38,607 nt of DNA from CAZSNT01 sp964607765 (GCA_964607765.1 CAZSNT010000097.1:1-38607); one strand, 5' to 3'. Positions 18,025 to 26,054 are shown, counted from the stretch's first letter. Notes: a model not told the origin generated them from the letters alone. Numbers and translations: made by a program.

Positions 18025-19752
18025 ATGGATAACTTTGAACTTAGCACGTTACGGCACAGCGCCTCCCACATCATGGCAGCTGCCGTTCAGAATCTGTACC
18101 CGGGGGTCAAGTTCGACATTGGCCCGGCCACGGACGACGGGTTCTACTATGACTTTGACATGGAGCACCGGCTTGCCCCGGAGGATCTGCGCAGCATCGA
18201 GAAAGAGATGAAGAAGCTGGTGAAAGCCAAGCTGCCCTTCGAGCGTCGGGAGTTGTCGCGGTCCGAGGCCGAGGCGCTGCTGTCGGACAGTGGCCAAAGC
18301 TACAAGCTGGAGCGGCTTGCCGACATCCCGGGTGACGAGGCGATCACGTTCTTCCAGGTTGGTGATTTCGTGGATCTCTGCCGTGGTCCGCACGTGGAGC
18401 ATTCGGGGCAGGCCCGGGTCTTCAAGCTCCTGTCCATTGCCGGCTCGTATTTCCGTGGCAAAGAGACCAATCCGATGCTGCAGCGTGTCTACGGTACGGC
18501 GTTTGCCAGCAAGGACGAGTTGCATGCCCACCTGAAGCGGCTGGAGGAGGCACGGAAGCGCGATCACCGCCGGCTCGGCAAAGAACTGGATCTGTTCAGC
18601 GTGCACGACAGCGTTGGTGCGGGGTTGATCTGCTGGCACCCGCAGGGGTCGCGGATCCGACATCTGATCGAGACGTTCTGGCGTGACGCCCACTACGAAC
18701 ACGGCTACGAACTGCTGTACACGCCTCACATCGGTCGGTCGGAGCTGTGGCAGACGAGCGGGCACCTGGATTTCTACAGCGAATCCATGTATGCCCCTGT
18801 GGACATTGACGGCAGGGCCAACTACCTGAAGCCGATGAACTGCCCGTTCCACATCGAGGTCTACAAGAACAGGCCCCGGTCCTATCGCGAGCTGCCTTTG
18901 CGCTGGGCCGAGCTGGGCACGGTCTACCGCTACGAGAAAGGCGGCGTTCTGCACGGACTGCTCCGGGTGCGGGGCTTCACCCAGGACGATGCGCACATAT
19001 TCTGTACGCCGGAGCAGATTGAGGACGAGATCACCGAGGTCTTGCGTTTCAGCCTCCACATGTGGGAGAGCTTCGGCTTCACGGATATCAAAGCCTACCT
19101 GGCAACCCGCCCGGAGAAGGCCGTTGGTGCGAGTGAGCGTTGGGAGCAGGCCCTGGCATCGTTGGAGAAGGCGGTCGTCAACGCCGGCCTGGACTGTGAA
19201 GTGGACGAAGGCGGCGGCGCGTTCTACGGTCCGAAGATCGACCTGAAGATCAAGGATGCGATCGGTCGTGAGTGGCAGACCACCACGATCCAGTTCGACT
19301 TCAATCTTCCGGAACGCTTCGACATGACGTTTGTCGGCGCGGACGGCAAGCGGCATCGGCCCTATATGGTTCATCGTGCGCTGCTGGGCTCGCTCGAACG
19401 CTTCTTCGGCATCCTGGTGGAGCATTACGGGGGCGCGTTCCCGGTCTGGCTGGCCCCGGAACAGGTTCGGGTTCTGCCTATCAGCGATGCTCATCTTGAG
19501 TATGCGCGACAGGTCTGTGCGCAGCTGAGGGAGGACCGGATCCGGGTCAGTGTCGATGCGGATGCGGACACGATAGGCGCGAAGATCCGGCGCGCCCGCA
19601 ACCTCCGTGTACCGTACATGCTGATTGTAGGCGATCGCGAGATGAGCAGCGGCGCGGTGTCCGTGCGCAGCCGCTCGGAAGGCGAGCAGGGCGCGAGCAC
19701 GGTCGACGATTTCGCCAAGAAAATTCGCACAGAAATCGCTGCGAAACAGTGA
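18025..19752 (+). CDS. thrS: Threonyl-tRNA synthetase lacking the N-terminal TGS domain
   Basis: Charges tRNA-Thr. The 575-residue protein starts almost directly at the editing domain: LRHSASHIMAAAV carries the HxxxH pair, and VDLCRGPHV the editing-site cysteine and histidine. The class II catalytic core follows with the zinc cysteine in MNCPFHIEVY, FTQDDAHIFC, YGPKIDLKIKDAIGREW and the C-terminal anticodon-binding domain (VRVLPISDAHLEYA). Typical bacterial ThrRS is about 640 residues with a TGS domain of roughly 60 residues in front, absent here. The frame is open back to 17776, but that extension overlaps hisB and has no TGS likeness. GAGGA lies 10 nt before the ATG. Confidence 0.95.
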   Translation: MDNFELSTLRHSASHIMAAAVQNLYPGVKFDIGPATDDGFYYDFDMEHRLAPEDLRSIEKEMKKLVKAKLPFERRELSRSEAEALLSDSGQSYKLERLADIPGDEAITFFQVGDFVDLCRGPHVEHSGQARVFKLLSIAGSYFRGKETNPMLQRVYGTAFASKDELHAHLKRLEEARKRDHRRLGKELDLFSVHDSVGAGLICWHPQGSRIRHLIETFWRDAHYEHGYELLYTPHIGRSELWQTSGHLDFYSESMYAPVDIDGRANYLKPMNCPFHIEVYKNRPRSYRELPLRWAELGTVYRYEKGGVLHGLLRVRGFTQDDAHIFCTPEQIEDEITEVLRFSLHMWESFGFTDIKAYLATRPEKAVGASERWEQALASLEKAVVNAGLDCEVDEGGGAFYGPKIDLKIKDAIGREWQTTTIQFDFNLPERFDMTFVGADGKRHRPYMVHRALLGSLERFFGILVEHYGGAFPVWLAPEQVRVLPISDAHLEYARQVCAQLREDRIRVSVDADADTIGAKIRRARNLRVPYMLIVGDREMSSGAVSVRSRSEGEQGASTVDDFAKKIRTEIAAKQ

Positions 19753-19861
19753 CAATCCGAGGCCTGTATGCTACATTCTTTTCGTGCTGTGGCCGAATTG
19801 TCTGCCTATGAGACGGTTGCAGCGGCGCCCGTCGCAACGGCGAGTCTGCGTGAAAGTACGG

Positions 19862-19899
19862 CGTAACCACGCCTCGATGACGCTGGCTCTGGGGTTACG
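19862..19899 (+). promoter_or_regulatory. Stem-loop in the infC leader
   Basis: CGTAACC (19862-19868) pairs perfectly with GGTTACG (19893-19899), ending about 25 bp before the strong AAGGAGGA site of infC. Leader structures upstream of infC-rpmI-rplT operons often mediate L20 autoregulation. Whether this is such an element is unproven; no covariation can be judged from a single sequence. Confidence 0.3.
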
Positions 19900-19939
19900 G
19901 CGCGGCGTGCAGAAAGTGTGAAAAAAGGAGGACAGACCC

Positions 19940-20455
19940 ATCGCACGAGCACTTCGACCGGGGGACAGGTATCTTCGCGGCAGAGACGTCCGGCTGATCT
20001 CGGAAGCGAACGAGCAGCTGGGCATCACCAGCTTCGAGACAGCGATGCAGCGGGCCCAGGGCGCCGGATTGGATCTGGTGGAAGTTGCCGGCAAGTCCGA
20101 GCCGCCTGTGTGCCGCATTATGGACTACGGCAAGTTCCAGTATCAGCAGAGCAAACGCCAGCGCGAAGCGAAGAAAAAGCAGCACCTTCAGAAGCTCAAG
20201 GAAGTCAAGTTCCATCCCAATATCGACCCGCACGATTACCAGATTAAGTTGAATCGCATCATTGCATTTGTGGAAAAGGGCTTTAGAGTAAAAGTTTCCA
20301 TGTATTTCCGTGGCCGTGAGATGGCGCACACCGACATCGGGATGCATCTGATGCAGCAGGTTGCGGAAGATACGGCTGAAGTAGCGAACACGGACGTTCG
20401 CCCCCGCCGATCGGGGCGGATGTTGTTGCTGATGCTGTCGCCGAAGGCCCACTGA
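19940..20455 (+). CDS. infC: Translation initiation factor IF-3, non-canonical ATC start
   Basis: Binds the 30S subunit and monitors start-codon choice. The 171-residue protein has the N-terminal domain (YLRGRDVRLISEANEQLGIT, LDLVEVA), a basic linker helix and the C-terminal domain (VKFHPNIDPHDYQIKLNR, GFRVKVSMYFRGREMAH). The frame is closed by a TGA at 19919, and no ATG, GTG or TTG occurs until 20045, which would delete the conserved N-terminus. An ideal AAGGAGGA at 19925-19932 sits 7 nt before ATC at 19940. Non-AUG, non-GUG/UUG starts are a hallmark of infC and underlie its autoregulation in E. coli (AUU). It follows thrS, the conserved order. Confidence 0.94.
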   Translation: MARALRPGDRYLRGRDVRLISEANEQLGITSFETAMQRAQGAGLDLVEVAGKSEPPVCRIMDYGKFQYQQSKRQREAKKKQHLQKLKEVKFHPNIDPHDYQIKLNRIIAFVEKGFRVKVSMYFRGREMAHTDIGMHLMQQVAEDTAEVANTDVRPRRSGRMLLLMLSPKAH

Positions 20456-20497
20456 TACACAGCGGGCGTTTGAGACGGTCCTCCATCCGGCAGGTTC

Positions 20498-20526
20498 AAA
20501 CAGCGGCCACGGTCGCTGTTTTTTTT
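20498..20526 (+). terminator. Intrinsic terminator or attenuator between infC and rpmI
   Basis: AAACAGCG (20498-20505) pairs with CGCTGTTT (20514-20521) around an 8-nt loop, and the T-run continues to 20526. It lies 43 bp after the infC stop and 65 bp before rpmI. Either rpmI-rplT have their own start, for which I see no clear promoter in the remaining gap, or this is a partial terminator setting the IF-3 to L35/L20 ratio. Confidence 0.8.
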
Positions 20527-20590
20527 GACTCTTCGGCCCGCTCCTTTTGAGCTCAGACTGCGATCAGCGAACGTGAGAGAGAGCGACACG

Positions 20591-20791
20591 ATGCCTAAGC
20601 AGAAGACACGCAAATCAGCGGCAAAGCGTTTCAAGCAGACCGGCACTGGCAAGATGCGGCGCAACCGTGCGAACGGTCGCCACATTTTGACCAAGAAGAG
20701 CTCCAAGCGCAAACGTCGGCTCAAGAAGGACGCCGAGGTCAAGTCGACCGAGCGGCGCCGTTTGCAGGCCGCTCTTCCGTACGGCCTTTAA
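20591..20791 (+). CDS. rpmI: 50S ribosomal protein L35
   Basis: A 66-residue, strongly basic large-subunit protein. MPKQKTRKSAAKRFKQTGTGK and NRANGRHILTKKSSKRKRRLKK are typical of L35. The start at 20591 gives the usual family length and lies behind a GAGAGAG purine run. An in-frame upstream extension to 20525 would add residues foreign to the family and begin in the terminator. It is followed by rplT as in most bacteria. Confidence 0.96.
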   Translation: MPKQKTRKSAAKRFKQTGTGKMRRNRANGRHILTKKSSKRKRRLKKDAEVKSTERRRLQAALPYGL

Positions 20792-20867
20792 TGCGTAATG
20801 AGGAAGCGGACGCGAGCCAGTCATAGCCGCGTCTGCCTCGCCCGGGACAGTGGAGCGTTGATAGACC

Positions 20868-21227
20868 ATGTCACGAGTCAAGACTTCCGTAGCTTCCAGG
20901 AAACGGCGCAAGCGCGTTCTGCGTCAGGCACGCGGGTTCCGTGGCGCCCGGAGTAAACTGATCCGGCAGGCTTACGGCGCGGTGGATCGCGCCATGGCGA
21001 TGGCTTACGTCGGCCGGAAGCAGAAGAAGCAGCAGTATCGTCGGCTGTGGACGATCCGGATCAATTCGGCTTGTCGTGCTGCCGGGATGAACTACAGCAC
21101 CTTCATTGATGGTCTGAACAAGGCAGGGGTTGCGCTGAACCGCAAAGTTCTCGCCGATCTCGCCGTGCGTGATCCCGATGCGTTCGGACAGCTTATCGAG
21201 CAGGCCAAAGCGGCGCGTAGCTCCTGA
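20868..21227 (+). CDS. rplT: 50S ribosomal protein L20
   Basis: A 119-residue protein binding 23S rRNA early in 50S assembly. The basic N-terminal extension (KRRKRVLRQARGFRGARSKL) and RRLWTIRINSACRAAGMNYSTFI are conserved. L20 represses its own operon in several bacteria, which makes the hairpins around infC relevant. A 76-bp gap separates it from rpmI. The next gene starts 13 bp after its stop. Confidence 0.97.
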   Translation: MSRVKTSVASRKRRKRVLRQARGFRGARSKLIRQAYGAVDRAMAMAYVGRKQKKQQYRRLWTIRINSACRAAGMNYSTFIDGLNKAGVALNRKVLADLAVRDPDAFGQLIEQAKAARSS

Positions 21228-21240
21228 GCGGCAGGCATCT

Positions 21241-22677
21241 GTGGCGGTGTTTGAGCGAACCAAGAGACTCGTGTCGCTGGGTTTGCTCGCTGCGGACGGT
21301 GTCTTCCTCGCAGCCGGACTCGCCATTCTGATCACCTTGCTCCAGCGTTGGCATCTATGGCCCCGCATATTCCTTGCCTCCACGACGCCCCGCGGTTTCC
21401 CCGTTGCTGGCCTGGCCGTGCTTCTGCCGTCGGCTTGGTGTTACTTCCTGTGGCTGAACGGGCACTACGCCAGGCGGCTGCGCTGGCTTTCGCGTCTGAC
21501 CGCATCGGATGTGCGCATGCTGGTGGCGGGATCCATGCTCGTGTGCGGGGCGGTTTGTATACTTGGGGGCAGATTGGAGCCCAGCCAAGTACTGGGCTGG
21601 TTCTGGTGTCTGCTGTGGGGCGTCTGCTATTTCCACGGTCCGGGCGTCTGCGTCCACTACGCCCTTCGTCGCATGCTGCTTCGGCGTCATCTGCAGCGGC
21701 GCATTCTGGTAGTTGGCCCATCGTGTTGCCGGGAGCGCATCTCCCGGTTCCTGGCCGATCACGAGCTGCTGCTTACCGCGGAACGGACCTGCTGGCTGGA
21801 CGGCGGCGCAGCAGACGTGGACGGCGGCTCGGGCGCGGTGAGCTCCGAACTCACACTGATTGCGGCCGACGAGATGAGGGCCGCCGTTGAAGGGGGCGTG
21901 GTTGAGGGGGTTCTGCTGGCTGACAGCCAAGCCCATCCGGCCGTGGCTGCGTTGCTGGACTCGTGTCGCGAGACGGGCGTTGACTGCTGGGGGCTGGCCG
22001 GCGACCGGGCGTCCGGCAGCTTCCCGGGCATGAGCGAGCGGGTATGCGATGTGGTGGTGAGCGAGCGTGATCCCGTTCGCCTGCTGGTCAAGGCTGTTAT
22101 CGACCTGATCGCGGGGGCTTCTCTGCTTGTTCTCGCCAGCCCGGTGTTTCTGGTGATTGCCATTCTGGTGCGGTTGACGTCGCCCGGGCCGGCGCTGTAT
22201 CGGCAGCGGCGAGACGGCTACCGCGGTCGTACCTTCACCATCTGGAAGTTTCGCACTATGCGGCACGATTCTCAGGTCGACCCGTTGGCCGCATCGCTGG
22301 CCGCGCACCCGGACATCCTCTGCAAGCCGCGGCACGACACGCGCGTCACGCGGCTCGGCTACGTGCTGCGGCGCAGTTCCCTCGACGAGTTGCCGCAGCT
22401 GTTCAATGTCCTGATGGGGGACATGAGTTTGGTCGGGCCGCGTCCGCTGCGTCCTGTCGAGACTGCGTCCCTTCCCGCGCCGAGTGCTCGCCGTCGGCTG
22501 TCGATGAAGCCCGGGATGACAGGGCTGTGGCAGGTCAATGGCAGAAGCAATGTACGGAAGATGGCCGAGCGGATCGGGATGGATCTGGCGTACGTTGACC
22601 GCTGGTCCCTGGGGCTTGATTTCGCCATTTTGATGCGGACCATTCCAGCGGTACTCTCTGCGCGTGGCGCCCAGTAG
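21241..22677 (+). CDS. Polyprenyl-phosphate sugar-1-phosphate transferase (WbaP/ExoY-type)
   Basis: A membrane enzyme that transfers a sugar-1-phosphate to undecaprenyl phosphate, starting exopolysaccharide or O-antigen synthesis. About 478 residues. There are four hydrophobic N-terminal segments (about 10-130), a nucleotide-sugar-binding-like middle region (about 150-270, ILVVGPSCCRERI), a fifth membrane helix (about 280-310) and the C-terminal bacterial sugar transferase domain with WKFRTMRHDSQ, RRSSLDELPQLFNVLMGDMS, LVGPRPLRPVE and KPGMTGLWQVNGRS. The sugar cannot be told. The start is a GTG at 21241 (or 21247), 13 nt after rplT; an in-frame ATG at 21169 lies inside rplT and has less support. 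No other polysaccharide genes are adjacent. Confidence 0.87.
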   Translation: MAVFERTKRLVSLGLLAADGVFLAAGLAILITLLQRWHLWPRIFLASTTPRGFPVAGLAVLLPSAWCYFLWLNGHYARRLRWLSRLTASDVRMLVAGSMLVCGAVCILGGRLEPSQVLGWFWCLLWGVCYFHGPGVCVHYALRRMLLRRHLQRRILVVGPSCCRERISRFLADHELLLTAERTCWLDGGAADVDGGSGAVSSELTLIAADEMRAAVEGGVVEGVLLADSQAHPAVAALLDSCRETGVDCWGLAGDRASGSFPGMSERVCDVVVSERDPVRLLVKAVIDLIAGASLLVLASPVFLVIAILVRLTSPGPALYRQRRDGYRGRTFTIWKFRTMRHDSQVDPLAASLAAHPDILCKPRHDTRVTRLGYVLRRSSLDELPQLFNVLMGDMSLVGPRPLRPVETASLPAPSARRRLSMKPGMTGLWQVNGRSNVRKMAERIGMDLAYVDRWSLGLDFAILMRTIPAVLSARGAQ

Positions 22678-22783
22678 CGACAGGGCTTTTGGCGCGTGTC
22701 GTTTTTCAGACGCGGGTGTGTGCGCGGAGTGCGGTCGGGAGCACGCTGCTGCGGGACGTTCGTACGGGAAGGCGAGGGGGGAA

Positions 22784-22859
<76 letters not shown>

Positions 22860-22872
22860 GTTCCGTGAATGC

Positions 22873-22900
22873 TTGATTCACAAAACTGAGCCGATACTGT
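22873..22900 (+). promoter_or_regulatory. Promoter for the kinase gene (plus-strand half of a symmetric bidirectional promoter)
   Basis: -35 TTGATT (22873-22878), a 16-bp spacer and -10 TACTGT (22895-22900), predicting transcription from about 22907 with a leader of about 117 nt before the kinase ATG. The -10 is shared with the opposite-strand promoter. Confidence 0.6.
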
Positions 22901-22923
22901 ACACAACTCCGTTGCGAAATCAA
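22896..22923 (-). promoter_or_regulatory. Promoter for tRNA-Glu (minus-strand half of a symmetric bidirectional promoter)
   Basis: On the minus strand, -35 TTGATT (22923-22918), a 16-bp spacer and -10 TACAGT (22901-22896). Transcription would start near 22889, about 30 nt before the tRNA-Glu 5' end. It overlaps the plus-strand promoter at the 7-bp core TACTGTA (22895-22901). Confidence 0.6.
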
Positions 22924-23023
22924 GTCGTGACGCACGTAAAGCGTACCGGGGGAAGGACGCCTCCGGTGCCTGGTCTGGCCCTGGCTGACCGGGCGTTGGG
23001 CACCAATGTGCCCGGAGAGATGC

Positions 23024-24883
23024 ATGTCCGAGGCCACGGAAATCCTGAAGATCGTCTGTCCGGCGTGCCAGCAGAAGCTGGACGTTACCGGCCTGGCGTC
23101 ATTCACGCGCATCGAATGTCCGTCGTGTCAAGGCGCTCTCATTGTCCCCCGTCCGTTTGGCGACCTGCTGTTGGAGGAGCCGCTCGGCGGCGGGGCTCTG
23201 GCCACGGTCTACCGGGCTCTTGACCTGACGCTGGACCGGGAAGTGGCAGTCAAGATACTGAACGAGGACATCGCCCGTCAGCCGTCGCGGGTGGCGCTTT
23301 TTCTGGACGAGGCCCGGCGCGCGGCTGCCGTGAATCACCCGAATGTGGTGCCGATTTACTCATGCGGCGAAGTGGATGACCAGCCCTACCTTGTCATGCA
23401 GTTCATGGCCGGTCTCTCGCTTGCCCACCAGCTTGAGAGATATCCCTCCGGACTGCCTCTGGGCGAGTGTTACAATGCCGTGGCCCAGGCTGCCCGCGGT
23501 CTGGAGGCGGCGCACCGCTGTGACATCGTGCACCATGACGTGGCCCCCGCGAACATCCTCATTGACGAGGACAAGAACGTACGTGTGGCAGACTTCGGTC
23601 TGGCCCGGGTGGCTTGGGGCGGCCAGCCCCAGTCCGTAGACGACCTGGTCACATACTGGCAGACACCCTACTATGTCAGCAGCGAGCGGGTCACCAACGG
23701 CGAGGAGGATTATCGGGGCGATATCTACAGCTTGGGCGCCACCCTCTACCACCTGATGACCGGGCGTCCGCCGTTTGCAGGGGCGACGCCGTCGGACATT
23801 GCCCGTGCGCGCACCGCAGGAACGTCGCCGCCCGCTCCTGTGTCCTTGCGACCTGAGATTGGTGAGGCCGCGTCGGAGTTCGTTCTCAGGATGCTCCATG
23901 TTCAACCGGCGGAACGTCCGCGGAGCTACGGGATTGTCATCAGCGCCCTGGACAAGTTCCGCAAGGAGCTGAGCCGTGGTGCGGGTATCACGAAGCCGCC
24001 GTTGTCCCGCCAACCGCCGCGGATGGCCAAGCCTCCAGGCGCCGTCGTGCCCCCGCCACGCGTGCGGCCCGGGGCATCCCATCGCACGAAGAGTCGTTCT
24101 CAGACACGACTCGACGCACTGATCAACACCGGGCTTGCCATCAGTGTCCTGATCCTGGTCCTCCTCCTGCTGGCCATGGCGGCGAAGCGTCGGCAAGGGG
24201 GCGATTCCCGGGGCGGCGCCGGCTCATCCGGTCGCGTGGGGTTGCCATCGACGTCCGGCGGCTCGGCTGCAGGGGGGCGGGGGGCCTCGGCGACGGGAGG
24301 CGCGAGCCAGATACCCGAGCAATTCCGTGGCCGTCCGCGTCCGGCCGACTTGGACTTTCTCGCCGTCAGGGACGGTCTGCAGGCGTACCTGGGCGGGCTG
24401 CCCGAACCGCTGCGGGAGGTCGAGAACGAACGCATCCGCTACGTTACGCAGTGCCGCGGCTATCTGATCCAGCTGATGAAGTACCTGCCGTTTGACGACG
24501 GCACGAACACAGTTCGACTGCGCGACGGCACTGTGCTGTCCGGCAGCGTTCCGTACTGCAACGAGCACCAGATCATGGTGCGACTGAGCGGCTCGGGGGC
24601 CGGGTTGCGGAAACTGCGCTGGGAAGAGGTCTCGTTCGAACAGTTTGTGGGCTTCTTCCGGTACTATATAAAAGCACGTCTCGATCAGGGCGACAGTGCG
24701 GTCAAGGAGCGGCCCGGCGCGCACCTGGCAGAAGCGGCTGACGACTGTTTCCGACTGGCCCTGTTGTGCGACTGGTACGGGTACGGTGATCAGGCCCGTG
24801 AGTTTGGTCAGCAGGCGTGCGAGTACAGTCCTCGGCTGGCGCCCTCAGTCGAGCGGCTGATCGCCGGCGTCAGGCAGGAGTGA
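23024..24883 (+). CDS. Membrane Ser/Thr protein kinase with N-terminal zinc ribbon and atypical catalytic loop
   Basis: A 619-residue protein. An N-terminal zinc ribbon (C12-x2-C15 and C32-x2-C35) precedes a Hanks-type kinase domain at about 50-310: glycine loop LGGGALATVYRA, ATP lysine K77 in AVKIL, DFGLA at 190-194, and GDIYSLGATLYHLMTGRPPF. The catalytic loop reads HHDVAPAN (170-177) instead of HRDxKPxN: the Asp and Asn are kept, but the Arg is His and the Lys is Ala. A proline-rich linker, one transmembrane helix at about 367-388 and a Gly/Ser-rich stretch follow. The likely extracytoplasmic C-terminal domain (about 430-619) is unrecognised. GGAGA precedes the ATG. Its 3' end overlaps ispG tail-to-tail by 39 bp. 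Confidence 0.88.
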   Translation: MSEATEILKIVCPACQQKLDVTGLASFTRIECPSCQGALIVPRPFGDLLLEEPLGGGALATVYRALDLTLDREVAVKILNEDIARQPSRVALFLDEARRAAAVNHPNVVPIYSCGEVDDQPYLVMQFMAGLSLAHQLERYPSGLPLGECYNAVAQAARGLEAAHRCDIVHHDVAPANILIDEDKNVRVADFGLARVAWGGQPQSVDDLVTYWQTPYYVSSERVTNGEEDYRGDIYSLGATLYHLMTGRPPFAGATPSDIARARTAGTSPPAPVSLRPEIGEAASEFVLRMLHVQPAERPRSYGIVISALDKFRKELSRGAGITKPPLSRQPPRMAKPPGAVVPPPRVRPGASHRTKSRSQTRLDALINTGLAISVLILVLLLLAMAAKRRQGGDSRGGAGSSGRVGLPSTSGGSAAGGRGASATGGASQIPEQFRGRPRPADLDFLAVRDGLQAYLGGLPEPLREVENERIRYVTQCRGYLIQLMKYLPFDDGTNTVRLRDGTVLSGSVPYCNEHQIMVRLSGSGAGLRKLRWEEVSFEQFVGFFRYYIKARLDQGDSAVKERPGAHLAEAADDCFRLALLCDWYGYGDQAREFGQQACEYSPRLAPSVERLIAGVRQE

Positions 24884-25981
24884 TTCCGTGCCGGCGCTTT
24901 GGGGCGGGTGGGGGAACACGGTCTCCCGGCGGATCTCCGTTTTCAAAGCGTTGAGCAAGGCGCTTTCCGGGATGCGGCGCACGACTTCTCCTTTGCGGAA
25001 CAGCACGCCCCGCCCGTCGCCGGCGGCGACCCCCAGGTCAGCGTCTCGGGCTTCCCCCGGCCCATTGACGGCGCAGCCCATGATGGCAATGCGTCCAAGT
25101 CGAATCCTGCCTCCCTGAGCTTGTATCAGTTCCACCTCGCGTTCCACGGCTTCCACCAGCGGCATGAGGTCGATCCGGGTCCGGCCGCAGGTGGGACACG
25201 CCACGATATCGGGCACATCGCGGCGCAGTCCGAGGACCCGGAGTATGCGCAGCCCTGCGCGCACCTCTTCGACCGGCGGCGCTGTCAGGCTTACCCGGAT
25301 GGTGTCGCCAATGCCGTCGAGCAGCAGCGCGCCGATGGCCACGGCCGACTTGATCACACCGACGGCCGGCGTTCCGGCTTCCGTGAGGCCGAGATGGAGC
25401 GGGTAGTCCGTGCGTTCCGCAAAGAGCCTGCAAGCGGCCACGGTCGTTCTCACTTCCGACGCTTTCAGGCTCACTTTGATGTCGGTGAACCCGATGCGTT
25501 CGAGGAATTCGCAGTGTCCGAGCGCGCTCTGGACCAGTGCCTCTGCAGTGGCGCCTCCGAACCGTTCATACAGTTCCGGCTCCAAACTCCCCGCATTGAC
25601 GCCGACCCGGATGGGGGTCCGGCGCGCGGCCGCTGCTTCGGCGATCAGGCGCACGTCTTCCGGGCTGCCGATGTTGCCCGGGTTGATCCGGATTCCATGG
25701 ACGCCTGCCTGGACGGCCTGCAGCGCAAGCCGATGATCGAAGTGGATGTCAGCCACGACAGGAATGGCACTCGTCGACACTATCTCAGGCAGTGCACGTG
25801 CCGCCGCGCGATTCGGTACGGCCACGCGGACAATGTCACACCCGGCCCCGACAAGCTCGCCAATCTGGCTGAGGGTGGCGGCGGTCGAGCGCGTATCGGT
25901 GTTGGTCATGGACTGAACCGACACCGGTGCCCCGCCACCAACCTGAACGCCTCCGAGCCTGATCGCGCGTGTCGTTCGCAT
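24845..25981 (-). CDS. ispG: 4-hydroxy-3-methylbut-2-enyl diphosphate synthase (IspG/GcpE)
   Basis: Penultimate enzyme of the MEP isoprenoid pathway, an iron-sulfur reductase converting MEcPP to HMBPP. The 378-residue bacterial form has the TIM-barrel signatures GGGAPVSVQSMTNTDT, ADIHFDHRLAL and GIRINPGNIG. The cluster ligands are visible in ACPTCGRT and MGCAVNGPGEA. The ATG at 25981 gives the normal N-terminus; the frame stays open to 26173 but runs into the rpsA leader. The last residues (PHPPQSAGTESLLPDAG and onward) form an unconserved tail overlapping the kinase gene. It is divergent from rpsA. Confidence 0.96.
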   Translation of the reverse strand: MRTTRAIRLGGVQVGGGAPVSVQSMTNTDTRSTAATLSQIGELVGAGCDIVRVAVPNRAAARALPEIVSTSAIPVVADIHFDHRLALQAVQAGVHGIRINPGNIGSPEDVRLIAEAAAARRTPIRVGVNAGSLEPELYERFGGATAEALVQSALGHCEFLERIGFTDIKVSLKASEVRTTVAACRLFAERTDYPLHLGLTEAGTPAVGVIKSAVAIGALLLDGIGDTIRVSLTAPPVEEVRAGLRILRVLGLRRDVPDIVACPTCGRTRIDLMPLVEAVEREVELIQAQGGRIRLGRIAIMGCAVNGPGEARDADLGVAAGDGRGVLFRKGEVVRRIPESALLNALKTEIRRETVFPHPPQSAGTESLLPDAGDQPLD

Positions 25982-26029
25982 GATGTGTTCGGCGTTTTGC
26001 TCTTTACGACTTGAATTCTTGCGGCAGCA

Positions 26030-26054
26030 GGGGCAAAGTACATATCTTTGTCCC
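26030..26054 (+). promoter_or_regulatory. Stem-loop in the rpsA leader
   Basis: GGGGCAAAG (26030-26038) pairs with CTTTGTCCC (26046-26054), nine pairs with one G-U, around the loop TACATAT. It lies about 95 bp upstream of the rpsA start. S1 mRNA leaders in E. coli fold into hairpins used for autoregulation; this one may serve a similar purpose. It could also be an operator-like inverted repeat between ispG and rpsA. I could not place a convincing -10/-35 here. Confidence 0.35.

Noticed and set aside
20045..20455. Short IF-3 starting at ATG 20045
   Set aside because: It would remove the conserved YLRGRDVRLISEANEQLGIT region; the ATC at 19940 with a perfect ribosome-binding site explains the full protein.
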